From assembly GCA_002633005.1 (NCBI GenBank), contig NMRA01000006.1:2069818-2108577 (forward strand): 38,760 nucleotides of DNA, given 5' to 3'. A program made the position numbers and the translations under genes. How positions within the stretch are numbered: the stretch's first letter is position 1; the number at the start of each line of letters is the position of its first letter. The notes beneath the pieces are model-generated. The model was not told the origin of the DNA, searched no databases, and was given only the letters and a program-made list of their open reading frames with translations. This DNA is from Phoronis australis. Taxonomy: Eukaryota > Phoronida > Phoronidae. Below are positions 10,312 to 18,603 of the stretch, piece after piece.

Positions 10312-12153
10312 ATGGCGGGAGTAAGAGAGAGGAAAGTCAAAGTGGATACTGTTTTAGATTTACTGGAAAACAGTGACTATGAGAGTGAATTAGATAGTGA
10401 TTCTGACTCTGATGAGGATATTCCTCTCGCTCAGTATGCCAGGCGATCAGACAGTGACACTGAAATGAGTTTGGAGGTTGACCCCGACAGTTTAGAGGAT
10501 GCCCCTGAGATCGCTGTGCCTGCTGATTTCCTGGATGCTCTTGGGCCACAAGAACCTGAAAGTGGTGGTTGGAGTGCGTCTGTGAATTCACGAAACGATG
10601 CCAACGTGAGATTTAAAAGTACACCTGGTTTGAAGCAACATGTCATTGATCATCTAGGTGGACAGGAAGCACTCACCTCGGCAACACCCGGTGGGCTCTT
10701 CAGACTGTTTTTTCCTGACCCTCTAATTAAGTTGATCGTTGATCAGACAAACTTATATGCCAATCAGGAAAGACAGAGTGCACCCGAGAAACACAAAATG
10801 AAATGGCATGATGTAACAGTAAAGGAATTATTCACTTGGTTTGGTTTACTGTTCTGCATGGGTCTAATCTGCAAGGGAAATATTCGCGACTATTGGAGTA
10901 CACACTGGATGGTAGAAACTCCGGGATTTCGCAAATCCATGTCAAGAGACCGCTTCCTGGCTATCTTACGCTACATCCACTTCGTCGACAACACCACTGC
11001 AGTCACAGACAAGCAAAACCCTCTGTATGATAAGCTCTATAAAGTTCGACCGGTGTGGGATGTTGTTATTGAACGTTGCAAATCTGTCTATACTCCTCAA
11101 CGTGAGATTGCGCTGGATGAATCCATGATTGCTTGCAAATCACGTTTTGGATTCAAGCAATTCATGAAGGACAAGCCCATTCGGTGGGGACTAAAAGTTT
11201 TCATGGTTTCAGAGTCGTGTTCTGGTTACATTTTGAATGCACAGGTCTACACAGGTAAAGAACGCGAGTCAACGGCCAACGGTCCGACACATGATGTTGT
11301 GATGCGAGTTACGGAACCGTTTATGAATTTAGGCCACCATTTATATATGGACAACTACTATACTAGTATCCCAACATTTGAGGAGTTGTTGAATCGTGGC
11401 ACACTGGCTTGCGGGACTGTTCGTGCCAATCGCAAAGGACTGCCAGGAACTGTAAATGCGAAATCAGCAGCTGTGAAGGAACTACCCCGCGGCGGCTCGT
11501 TATATAGATATAAGAATGCTATTACAGCAGTTACGTGGAAGGACAACAAAACTGTGAACGTATTAAGTACCATACCTTACCCCGAGACTAACGATACCGT
11601 TCAACGCTCAGCAAAAGTGAATGGGAAGTGGGAGAAAATTAACGTGTCGCGACCAGTCGCCATAGCGATGTATAACACTTACATGGGTGGAGTTGATTTA
11701 TCGGATCAACGCATCAACTCACATAAGCGCCTCATGCGAGGGGTTGTTTGGTATTTAAAACTATTCTGGTTTTTGTTGGATGTTTCAAGAGTGAATGCCT
11801 TCATACTGTGTGGAATGCTGAAAGGTAAAACGTTGAAAATGAAGGACTTTACTCGCGAACTTGCAATTGAGTTAATCGGAGACTCAGCTTCCGGTAAAAC
11901 CTTAGGCCGTCCTTCTGTTCTACCTCACTGCACCCGTACAAATCGCAACCTCGATCATGCACCCCAGCTGAATAAGAAGCGGTCTCCATGTGTTGTGCAC
12001 CAGCAGCGTGTAGACACTGCATACACGTGTTCTGTGTGTGCGGTGAGAATGTGTCCGTTTCCCTGCTTTGGACGCTATCATTACATGGACAATTACTCTT
12101 TTAATGATCCTGAACGTCAGCACACTCCTAAGCTTAGAAAAAAGCAGCCATAG
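10312..12153 (+). CDS. piggyBac transposase
   Basis: Cut-and-paste transposase acting at TTAA sites in the nucleus. The 613-residue ORF has no break. Residues 18-60 are acidic (SDYESELDSDSDSDED), as in PGBD-type proteins. The RNase H-like DDE_Tnp_1_7 core spans about 125-500. The catalytic aspartates are D269 (ALDESM), D347 (YMDNYYTS) and D462 with D465 (GGVDLSDQ). The 78-residue spacing of the first two is that of the cabbage looper enzyme. The C-terminal cysteine-rich domain has C573, C576, C581, C585 and H590 (CSVCAVRMCPFPCFGRYH), and a basic tail follows. The start ATG sits in AAGATGGCGG, a strong Kozak context that is also a YY1-type motif. No TATA box is obvious. All key residues are present, so activity is plausible. 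Confidence 0.96.
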   Translation: MAGVRERKVKVDTVLDLLENSDYESELDSDSDSDEDIPLAQYARRSDSDTEMSLEVDPDSLEDAPEIAVPADFLDALGPQEPESGGWSASVNSRNDANVRFKSTPGLKQHVIDHLGGQEALTSATPGGLFRLFFPDPLIKLIVDQTNLYANQERQSAPEKHKMKWHDVTVKELFTWFGLLFCMGLICKGNIRDYWSTHWMVETPGFRKSMSRDRFLAILRYIHFVDNTTAVTDKQNPLYDKLYKVRPVWDVVIERCKSVYTPQREIALDESMIACKSRFGFKQFMKDKPIRWGLKVFMVSESCSGYILNAQVYTGKERESTANGPTHDVVMRVTEPFMNLGHHLYMDNYYTSIPTFEELLNRGTLACGTVRANRKGLPGTVNAKSAAVKELPRGGSLYRYKNAITAVTWKDNKTVNVLSTIPYPETNDTVQRSAKVNGKWEKINVSRPVAIAMYNTYMGGVDLSDQRINSHKRLMRGVVWYLKLFWFLLDVSRVNAFILCGMLKGKTLKMKDFTRELAIELIGDSASGKTLGRPSVLPHCTRTNRNLDHAPQLNKKRSPCVVHQQRVDTAYTCSVCAVRMCPFPCFGRYHYMDNYSFNDPERQHTPKLRKKQP

Positions 12154-12560
12154 TGAGTTTACAAGTCTTTGAAATGGTGTAACGTTTTAAGAAATGTCTA
12201 CTTCTATACATTTGTGTTTGACATAGCTGATATTAATGACTGAGGAGTTGGAAGTGATCATATTCTTTTTAGCATATCTTGGAAACTAACAAACAAATCA
12301 TTTTCAAAATTTAAGGAGTTGCATACTATGTATTTTAGCTGAGAAAACTGGTATTATCTTCGAAAAAAAGTTCAAGACTTCTCATGTTATAATTGTTGAT
12401 TTCAAGTCTTGTTTATTATTTTTGCTGACCAGATAATTTTCTGAAAGTTAAGAAACTCATAACTCTGCATATTTTTATCATATTTTAATAATTTGAACTT
12501 CATGAGAATCCCTGGTTTCTGTCCTTTCTAAAAATGTATATATTGTATGTTTTATTTGTA

Positions 12561-12566
12561 AATAAA
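12561..12566 (+). terminator. Polyadenylation signal of the piggyBac gene
   Basis: AATAAA about 410 bp after the stop codon and 108 bp before the element end, in AT-rich context. Confidence 0.6.
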
Positions 12567-12662
12567 CATGCTGCAGCTGTTTAACTGAAAGCTTGTGTTT
12601 CACTCATGACCTGCCTCAAATTAAGTCAGGCTATTCAGGGGTCGTGACCTACTTTTAAGCTA

Positions 12663-12674
12663 GGTGCTGTAGGG
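12663..12674 (-). repeat. piggyBac right terminal inverted repeat
   Basis: GGTGCTGTAGGG, whose reverse complement matches the left end at 10 of 12 positions, followed by TTAA at 12675-12678. Confidence 0.88.
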
Positions 12675-12678
12675 TTAA

Positions 12679-13418
12679 GGTTACTGCATTTCATACATCT
12701 GGTAGAGTGTGTGAAGCGCCAGTATTAATTAGAGTGGTGTCTTTATTCTGTGTTGACAGCTGAGTTTTTGGTATTTTTGCTGATTCACCTAAAGCATTAA
12801 AATTGTTAGTTTAAGTCTGCTGTATTTCACAACTTGTAACCCTAATTAAATTGTACCCTTATTCAAATTTCAAAATAAACTCACCAAAATGAGCAGCTTT
12901 TTGGTTTCCAATAAAGCTTTGAATTACCGTATTCAGTCAATGGCTATACACATAATGCACACAAAAATATTTTAAGTTCTAAATTCTCACCCAGAGATTT
13001 TCACTCGGTGAGATTTTGAGTAACACAAATTCTCACTTAATGGGAATGCAATGCTATGCAAATTACTTAAGATTCCCACTGAATTCTCACTGCAAATAAC
13101 AGTTTTATCACTAGAGTGCGATTTTTTCTCACAAATTTGAATGGCATCATAATTAGTTAGATTCTCACTAGAATCTTAGTTAGAATCCAGTGAGATTCTC
13201 ACCGACTTTCATGATTAGAATTTCTTAAGGTTTTTTCATAAGGGTACTTCTTGTTTTGTTGTTTGTATGGTGGTCAAAACTAAGTTCACAGGTGGTGATT
13301 CTTCAATTCTCAGCGTACTTTGGAGTTGCCCAAGTTTAGTTCACAGACGAATGGGTATTTTCAATGCAAAAGTGGACACTTGTTATTACTATATTAACTT
13401 ATTAAAATGTTTTTTCAG
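12679..13418. repeat. Noncoding with a cluster of ATTCTCAC motifs
   Basis: Between about 12980 and 13215 the octamer ATTCTCAC or its reverse complement recurs many times, with palindromes such as GTGAGATTCTCAC. The ends (TTAAGTTCTAAATTCTCACC and the opposite strand of GATTAGAATTTCTTAAGG) are loosely complementary, so a small foldback element is possible. The last bases before 13419 are a T-rich tract ending in CAG, a good 3' splice site. No coding region is seen. Confidence 0.5.
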
Positions 13419-13642
13419 GAATCGCAAATGATGGAAGAATCAGCAGTGTCCTTCGGGTAATTAGAGCAAGTCGTGTGTACAAAGTTGTCGAGAAAATCCA
13501 TAGGGTAGATGGGGGTCATGCAGGTTATAAAAAAGTAAAAGACATCGTCGACCGACAATTCTGGGGAATTCCGCGTAAATATGTACAGACCTTCTGCACA
13601 ACCTGCCCTACCTGCTTCTGTGGCTGGAGATCAATCTCCTAA
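13419..13642 (+). pseudogene. Integrase H2C2 zinc-finger exon, KRBA2/Ginger-like
   Basis: After TTTTTTCAG the frame reads SSVLRVIRASRVYKVVEKIH, then HRVDGGHAGYKKVKDIVDRQ and ends FCTTCPTC. The pair H-x5-H and C-x2-C with about 30 residues between is the HHCC zinc-binding domain that precedes gypsy/Ginger integrase cores. The frame runs on only to a stop at 13640. From 13611 another frame takes over with a Ser/Pro-rich repeat, so the DDE catalytic core that should follow is absent. Proteins annotated KRAB-A domain-containing 2-like in marine invertebrates have this domain order (from memory). The upstream intron means earlier exons exist or existed. Confidence 0.7.
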
Positions 13643-13946
13643 GAATTGTAGTTCACCACACCCTGCCAGTTCTCAAAGATCACTATCTGATCAGGGAAAA
13701 ACATCATCCCGTGATAGTGAGGTACTATCATCGCCTGCTTCTGCGGTTGGAGAGCAATCGTCTGAGAGTTGTAGCTCGCCACAGCCTGCCAGTTCAAAAC
13801 CATCACCAACAGATCATGCTAAAACATCATCCCATGATACTGAGGGGCCATCATCACCTGCTTCTCTGACTGGAGAGCAATCTTCCCAGGATTCTAGCTC
13901 GCCACATCCTGCTACTCCACCAAAAGTCTCGCAAAAAAACCTGTGA
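13581..13946 (+). repeat. Ser/Pro-rich coding minisatellite, 123-bp unit
   Basis: CCTGCTTCTG begins units at 13611, 13734 and (as CCTGCTTCTC) 13857, a period of exactly 123 bp or 41 codons. Each unit encodes a variant of SPASxxGEQSS...SSPxPASS...KTSSxDxE. The period is a multiple of three and the frame stays open, consistent with a coding origin. It sits where the integrase core would be expected. Confidence 0.85.
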
Positions 13947-14380
13947 TGATTTGGGAAGCACCGTCCAAGACCACGAGTTTCTTTGAGAAACTCAATCTCA
14001 CGCACAGGGAAAAGGTGAGACAACGAGCTTGTACTGCAACATTGCTGAGTGCCAGTCGCATGGCAACACGTTACAACAAGAAACACAAGATCGTTTCTCC
14101 ACGCTTCGCTGAGAACGATTGTGTAACTGTCAAAATTCCAAAGTATGACAGAGTTTCAATGGAGATGAAGCCATTACCAGCACGCGTCATCAGTGTCAGT
14201 GGCAAAGTTGACATGCGATATCAACTCGGCACCAAAGTTGGCCTTCTGAAGACAAAGTACAGAGCTGGGGACTTAGCTGTGCACCATGAGCATGTAGACA
14301 TGGACACCACCAACAGTCACGCTCAGGGAAGCTGCCCGTTTGTTAAATCCATCGACACAATTTATGGGCAACAGATGTAG
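13947..14380 (+). pseudogene. Integrase C-terminal region, KRBA2/Ginger-like
   Basis: The frame reads LNLTHREKVRQRACTATLLS, ATRYNKKHKIVSPRFAENDC, then VRI-type SH3-like sequence VTVKIPKYDRVSMEMKPLPA and YQLGTKVGLLKTKYRAGDL. The order 'REKVR..A...L..SA..M..RYNKKH, DxVxVxIPxxDR, YQLGTKxGxLxxxY' is what I recognise from the region after the DDE core in KRBA2-like proteins. It ends at a stop at 14378. The homology continues in another frame from about 14340-14375, so the reading frame is broken here. Together with 13419-13642 and 14340-15405 it forms one decayed gene. Confidence 0.68.
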
Positions 14381-14640
14381 TTGCTCTGGTTTTTGTACAA
14401 AAACCAACTGCAGATGTAAGAAGAATAAGATCACGTGTAGCAGTCATTGCCATCCAGGTCATGCCTGTGAAAACAGAGAACAACAACATGGACAGAGAGA
14501 AAAAAGCAATCAAAGATCAAGGAAGTGCCACCTGCTAAGAACATGAAAGGAGATGACTGCCAGACACAAAACAACATCCACTCTAGCATTCACTGCCATA
14601 CAGGTTCTGCCAACAACAACAACAGAGAACAGCCACCCAA
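14370..14640 (+). pseudogene. CXC-type cysteine cluster and linker
   Basis: The translated segment RCSCSGFCTKTNCRCKKNKI followed by CSSHCHPGHAC is a compact cysteine-rich cluster like the CXC/CRC-type motifs found at this point in KRBA2-like proteins. After about 14470-14500 the coding look moves to another frame (KIKEVPPAKNMKGDD...NNNNREQPPKRKAQ), ending near 14684, where a further shift leads into the Ulp1 frame. Two frameshifts within 300 bp show decay, unless they are assembly errors. Confidence 0.6.
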
Positions 14641-14682
14641 GAGAAAAGCACAAACTAAAATCCAACAACAACCTCTAAGAAG

Positions 14683-15405
14683 ATGAAAAGAAATGACTTC
14701 CTGTATGATGCCATCCTTCCATCAAATGCCTGGCTAAACGACCTCCATATTGATGCTGCTTCTCGATTGACCAAGAAAGCACATCCGAGTGTGGAAGGGT
14801 TGTACAACCCTCTCTTGCAACAGAGTCTGACATGGCCAGTGCCGAAAGCAGGTTTCATTCAGATTCTAAATGTGAATGACAGTCACTGGGTTTGTGTTTC
14901 AACTATTGGGGATAAGGCATCTACAGCATCTTTTTATGATAGCATGATGCTAAAACCAGGTAAAGACCTTGTGAAGGTGGTTGCAGACCTTCTGCATGCC
15001 AAGGACAACAAGGTCACTCTCAACGTTGTCGCAGTGGATCGCCAATGGGATGGCTCTAGCTGTGGTGTGTACGCCATTGCTTTTGCAACGTCTCTAGCAT
15101 TTGGAGAGGATCCGCATAGGCTGACTTATGAGCCAACGGGAATGCGTCGACATCTGGTCAAATGCCTAAAGAATGAAACAATAACACCTTTTCCATCAGA
15201 GGACAACATCAGGCGGCGCAAGAAAGTCATTATGCAAGTGGAGGCGAAAATTTTCTGTTCGTGCAGAAGACCTAACGAAGGCTTCATGATACAGTGCGAC
15301 AACTGTGACAAGTGGTATCATGGTCCATGTGGCAACAAGACAAAAGCCAACACTTCAGAAGATTCTGTCTGGCTCTGTCAAACATGCAAAAAGTCATCAA
15401 AATAA
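14683..15405 (+). CDS. Ulp1-like C48 protease with C-terminal PHD finger
   Basis: Open frame of 240 codons, the intact end of the decayed Ginger/KRBA2-like gene. Residues about 15-150 form an Ulp1-type cysteine protease: WLNDLHIDAA at the start, catalytic His68 (NDSHWVCVS), Asp86 (FYDSMM), Gln121 and Cys127 (DRQWDGSSCGVYAIAFA). All triad positions are present. Residues 190-236 form a PHD finger with Cys192, Cys194, Cys205, Cys208, His213, Cys216, Cys232 and Cys235. Phe191, Met202 and Trp211 sit where H3K4me3-binding fingers have their aromatic cage. The ATG used here is only the first in the open frame; the true protein started far upstream, and frameshifts now separate it. It could survive as a stand-alone SUMO/ubiquitin-like protease if transcribed. 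Confidence 0.82.
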   Translation: MKRNDFLYDAILPSNAWLNDLHIDAASRLTKKAHPSVEGLYNPLLQQSLTWPVPKAGFIQILNVNDSHWVCVSTIGDKASTASFYDSMMLKPGKDLVKVVADLLHAKDNKVTLNVVAVDRQWDGSSCGVYAIAFATSLAFGEDPHRLTYEPTGMRRHLVKCLKNETITPFPSEDNIRRRKKVIMQVEAKIFCSCRRPNEGFMIQCDNCDKWYHGPCGNKTKANTSEDSVWLCQTCKKSSK

Positions 15406-16129
15406 GAAGTCTGCTGCACCACGCAATGGTTCCCTTGTCATTGTTCTTGGTTTAGGCTGGTATACTTCCCCACTTGCTCATTCTCTTTTGTTGTTACCAG
15501 TGACCTGACAAGACAGCACTTTGCAACACCAGATTGTAATGGCTGGAATGCATCATAAGTAGCTCATTCTAGTCTCTTGTTACCAGTGACGTGACATGAC
15601 AGCAATGCGTAACGGAGTGTGAAAGCCTCTGCTTATAGTTGTACATGTATATATGTGTGGTGTGGTGTGTGTGTGTGTGTGTATGTATGTGTTTATGCAT
15701 GCATGCGTGTGAGAAGTTTGGATACATATTTATTATGCTTGTGAATATTGTATTGATGCATTTTACGCCCCCACAAATTTATATGTGGGTGCATCTTGTT
15801 GTCATCTAGACCCTGTGCAGGGTCTTATTCAAATTGGCAATGTGTTCTTATAAGTGGCAGTGTCCCTAGTGCCAGTCAATTTAAAATTCCACATATTTTA
15901 TGCCACCTTGTGGCCATTTTTTGTTATATTACGTTCGTTTTCTGGCGTCCATCTCTCTATCTGCCATGCTGCACAAGGGATCATGAAAGTTTTCAAGTCG
16001 GACTACTGTGTTGCCCCGTAGTGATGATTTTGGTTTTTTGTGCCTACAGCTGAATCTCCTTCACCCTTTGAAGGAGCTTTGTGAACTTTGAAAGTTGTAT
16101 TCCTATGGAAACAACCACTGATATAAATA
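15406..16129. other. Noncoding gap with microsatellite and dispersed repeat
   Basis: Holds a GT/GTAT-rich microsatellite at about 15652-15712. From about 15765 a dispersed repeat starts with GCCCCCACAAATTTATATGTGGGTGC, of which the arms are complementary. Its reverse complement resembles the end of the repeat at 33270-33330. CCACCTTGTGGCC at about 15901 is also typical of that family. No gene is seen. Confidence 0.6.
15652..15712. repeat. GT-rich microsatellite
   Basis: Run of GTGT with GTAT and GCAT variants. Confidence 0.85.
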
Positions 16130-16133
16130 CAAC
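16130..16133. repeat. Probable target-site duplication CAAC, left
   Basis: CAAC before the 5' LTR equals CAAC at 20553-20556 after the 3' LTR, if the LTR is taken to end in ...ACAACA. The LTR end is ambiguous by two bases. Confidence 0.55.
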
Positions 16134-16359
16134 TGTAGTGAACTCCGGAAGTTCCGGGTCACTATGCTCAGAGGTGACAGCCTCGTTTGGGTTATGCGGG
16201 TAGCCCACGTGGGTAGATATTAGTTAGCGTTCTGCAGAGCTAGTAGGAGGTGTCTGAAGACTAAGAGAGAAGACGAAAGATAAAAATGCAGGTGAGCGCC
16301 GGCCCTAATGAGTTAGCCTATAAGGGGCCTGACTGAACTTTTAGCAGAGGTTCACAACA
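16134..16359 (+). repeat. 5' LTR
   Basis: Starts TGTAGTGAACTCCGG, ends TTCACAACA. Only difference from the 3' LTR: C in GTAGCCCACGTGGG where the other has T. It contains ATGCAG|GTGAGC (16286-16297), a short ATG followed by a good splice donor. Confidence 0.95.
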
Positions 16360-16365
16360 CATTTT

Positions 16366-16379
16366 TGGCGCCCAACGTG
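16366..16379 (+). other. Primer-binding site, tRNA-Lys type
   Basis: TGGCGCCCAACGTG is the complement of the last 14 bases of common metazoan tRNA-Lys(CUU), including CCA (family knowledge). It lies six bases after the LTR end. Confidence 0.8.
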
Positions 16380-16509
16380 AAATTAGTTGCTTACTTTGTT
16401 GGCTTTCTTGCATTTGTTTTGGTAGCTTCGATTATTTTGATTTGGAGTTAACTGAGGGGTCTCCCCTGTCACTCCACGCATTCTTTGGGGTGTTCTGGAG
16501 TAGTTCCAC

Positions 16510-16510
16510 N
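16510..16510. other. Ambiguous base N at pol truncation point
   Basis: The only N in the window. Everything to its left is leader-like noncoding DNA; directly to its right the RNase H reading frame is already open. A collapsed gap is likely. Confidence 0.7.
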
Positions 16511-16512
16511 TG

Positions 16513-18603
16513 GCCATAGGTGGTAATTTGCTGCAGATTCAGGAGGGGAAGGAGAGGGTTATTGCCTATGCTAGTGTTTCTCTGACTCCTGAACAGCGTC
16601 GTTACTGTACTACCCGCAAGGAACTTTTGGCTATTATTCGTTTTACGAGACAATTTCGACACTTCTTATTGGGTAGGTCATTTAAGGTTCGTACAGACGA
16701 TAGTAGTCTACAATGGTTAATTAATTTTAAGAATCCCGAGGGTCAATTAGCCAGGTGGTTGGAAGAGCTAAGTCAGTATGACATGTTGATTGAGTATCGC
16801 CAGGGTTGTCATCATGGTAATGCTGATGCTTTATCTCGTTTGAACACTCCTATCAGTTGCTGGGAATTCCGCCATGGTGTAAGGTTGGAGGATTTGCCTT
16901 GTGGGGGATGTTCCTATTGTACTCGCTTGCATGATGCCTGGGATAGGTTTATAGTTGAAGTGGATAATGTTCAACCGTTGTTTGATCGTAGACGAACAGC
17001 ATATGAGAAGAGATGTAAACGTCAGGCTAATGCTGAGAGAGAGCCTTTGTGGGAGGCATCCAAGGAATTGCTGTCAATTCGTAAAGTTGACTTTGTGGCT
17101 GCTGGAAGAGATATTGCTTCGGAACAGCGTAAAGATCCTCATGTATCATTGCTGTTGACCTGGTTGGAGCGGGGGTTGTCTCCAGGTGAAGGGGAATTAT
17201 TTTTAGCCAGTAAGGAGTCAAAAACTTTATGGGTTAACCGTGATCGTTTCCTGCTTAAGGATGGTTGTGTTTTCTTTAAGCGGAAAGAAGACGATAGGCT
17301 GGTTTGTTTTGTTCCATCTTCGTTACGACAGGAGATATTAGCTATTGGTCATGATATTCCGTGTTCGGGTCATCAAGGGGTAGCTCGTACTACTAAGAGA
17401 ATGAAAGCTAAATATTATTGGCCGGGTATGACTTCTGCGATTAAGCAGTACATTGGCTCCTGTGATAGGTGTGGTTTGAGTAAGAAACCGAATCGATATC
17501 CTAAGAAACCCTTGGATATCTATCAGGCATCGTTGCCTATGGAACGGGTGCATCTAGATTTTTTAGGTCCATTGCCAGTGACTCCTAGAGGGAAGGAGCA
17601 TATCCTAGTTATGGTGGATCAGTTCACGAAGTGGGTGGAGTGTATACCTGTTGAGTCTCAGACAGCGGAGATTACCGCTCAGACTGCAGTGGAGCATTTC
17701 TTCTCCCGTTTTGGATTCCCGTTTCAGATCTTTACAGATAGGGGATCTAACTTTGAAAGTGAACTGTTTACTCAACTATGTACTTTAACAAGGGTGCATA
17801 AATCTAGTACGACTGCTTATCGACCTAGTGCTAATGGACAATGCGAGCGATTTAATCGCACTTTAATGGACGCGGTGCGATGCTACGTAGATAAGCAGCA
17901 GTCGGATTGGGACCTCTTCATTCCCCAGATAGCATGCGCCCTACGATCATGTGTTAATCGGAATACCGGTTTTAGTCCAAATTACCTCATGTTAGGACGT
18001 GAAATTGTGTTGCCGCCAGAGTTAGTTTATCCAGTCCCCAGAGAGGGAGCAACAACCATGGATAATTATTTAGCCAGTTTGGTTGAGGCAAGTGAAATAG
18101 CTCATGAGACAGCAAGAAAAACTTTACAGGCTTCCCAGAAACACATGAAGCGGGCTTATGATGTTAAGCTGTATAAGCTAAGCTATTCGGTCGGTCAACC
18201 AGTGTTGATTTTGGATTCGGCCACTGTTAAAGGAATGTGTAAAAAACTGACTTCCCCTTGGAAGGGACCCGCAATCATTTTGGAAAAACTGTCAGACTAT
18301 TTATATAGGGTTAAAACCCATAATAGCATTACTGTGGTGAATCACGATAGGCTCATAGCCTGTAAGTTTAGACAGTTACCAGGATGGATTGAAAATCATA
18401 TGCAAAATCCTCAATTATTGCGGGAAGTAATCAAGGATAAAGGCAAGTTTTACTGTATATGCCGAAGACCTTATGATGGTCGGAGTATGATTGAGTGCTG
18501 TGGTTGCAAAGACTGGTTCCACGCCGACTGTGTAGATTTGAATGATGACCGAATGGCTTATTTTGCAAACATCGACTATTATTGTCCGTTGTGTGCCCCA
18601 TGA
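16513..18603 (+). CDS. pol: Pol fragment: RNase H, integrase, PHD finger
   Basis: Retrotransposon polyprotein lacking its 5' part; the frame is open from the N at 16510 to TGA at 18601. Numbering is from codon 16528. RNase H (1-105) keeps TDD57-58 and D100 ([11 protein letters not shown]) but its first catalytic Asp is lost with the missing sequence. The integrase has H275, H282, C312 and C315 (zinc domain), then the DDE core D344 (HLDFLG), D404 (FTDRGSNF) and E440 (NGQCERFN) with 35 residues between the last two, then a GPY/F-like module about 573-610 ([19 protein letters not shown]). Residues 641-690 form a PHD finger: C643, C645, C657, C660, H665, C668, C686, C689. Tyr649, Met654 and Trp663 match cage positions of H3K4me3 readers. 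The PHD stands where chromoviruses carry a chromodomain. The integrase half has no break. Confidence 0.95.
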   Translation, partial: AIGGNLLQIQEGKERVIAYASVSLTPEQRRYCTTRKELLAIIRFTRQFRHFLLGRSFKVRTDDSSLQWLINFKNPEGQLARWLEELSQYDMLIEYRQGCHHGNADALSRLNTPISCWEFRHGVRLEDLPCGGCSYCTRLHDAWDRFIVEVDNVQPLFDRRRTAYEKRCKRQANAEREPLWEASKELLSIRKVDFVAAGRDIASEQRKDPHVSLLLTWLERGLSPGEGELFLASKESKTLWVNRDRFLLKDGCVFFKRKEDDRLVCFVPSSLRQEILAIGHDIPCSGHQGVARTTKRMKAKYYWPGMTSAIKQYIGSCDRCGLSKKPNRYPKKPLDIYQASLPMERVHLDFLGPLPVTPRGKEHILVMVDQFTKWVECIPVESQTAEITAQTAVEHFFSRFGFPFQIFTDRGSNFESELFTQLCTLTRVHKSSTTAYRPSANGQCERFNRTLMDAVRCYVDKQQSDWDLFIPQIACALRSCVNRNTGFSPNYLMLGREIVLPPELVYPVPREGATTMDNYLASLVEASEIAHETARKTLQASQKHMKRAYDVKLYKLSYSVGQPVLILDSATVKGMCKKLTSPWKGPAIILEKLSDYLYRVKTHNSITVVNHDRLIACKFRQLPGWIENHMQNPQLLREVIKDKGKFYCICRRPYDGRSMIECCGCKDWFHADCVDLNDDRMAYFANIDYYCPLCAP

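Larger units (their letters stand above)
10062..12674 (+). mobile_element. Complete piggyBac DNA transposon
   Basis: The 2613-bp element is flanked by TTAA on both sides. Its left end reads CCCTATAGCGCC and its right end, read inward, CCCTACAGCACC: terminal inverted repeats matching at 10 of 12 positions. Just inside the left end lies a 23-bp direct repeat with two differences (about 10071-10093 and 10113-10135, core GCCGGTAxACGCATATxTGAGTG) that has no clear partner at the right end. The single gene is uninterrupted and AATAAA follows it at 12561. Intact ends, intact target duplication and an open transposase suggest a young and possibly active copy. Confidence 0.93.

Noticed and set aside
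10337-12123. Small open frames inside the piggyBac gene
   Set aside because: Other frames of an intact 613-codon transposase.
18582-18599. Earlier non-ATG start for the third retroelement ORF
   Set aside because: The listed upstream part lacks an ATG; the first ATG is at 18600 and overlaps the pol stop.
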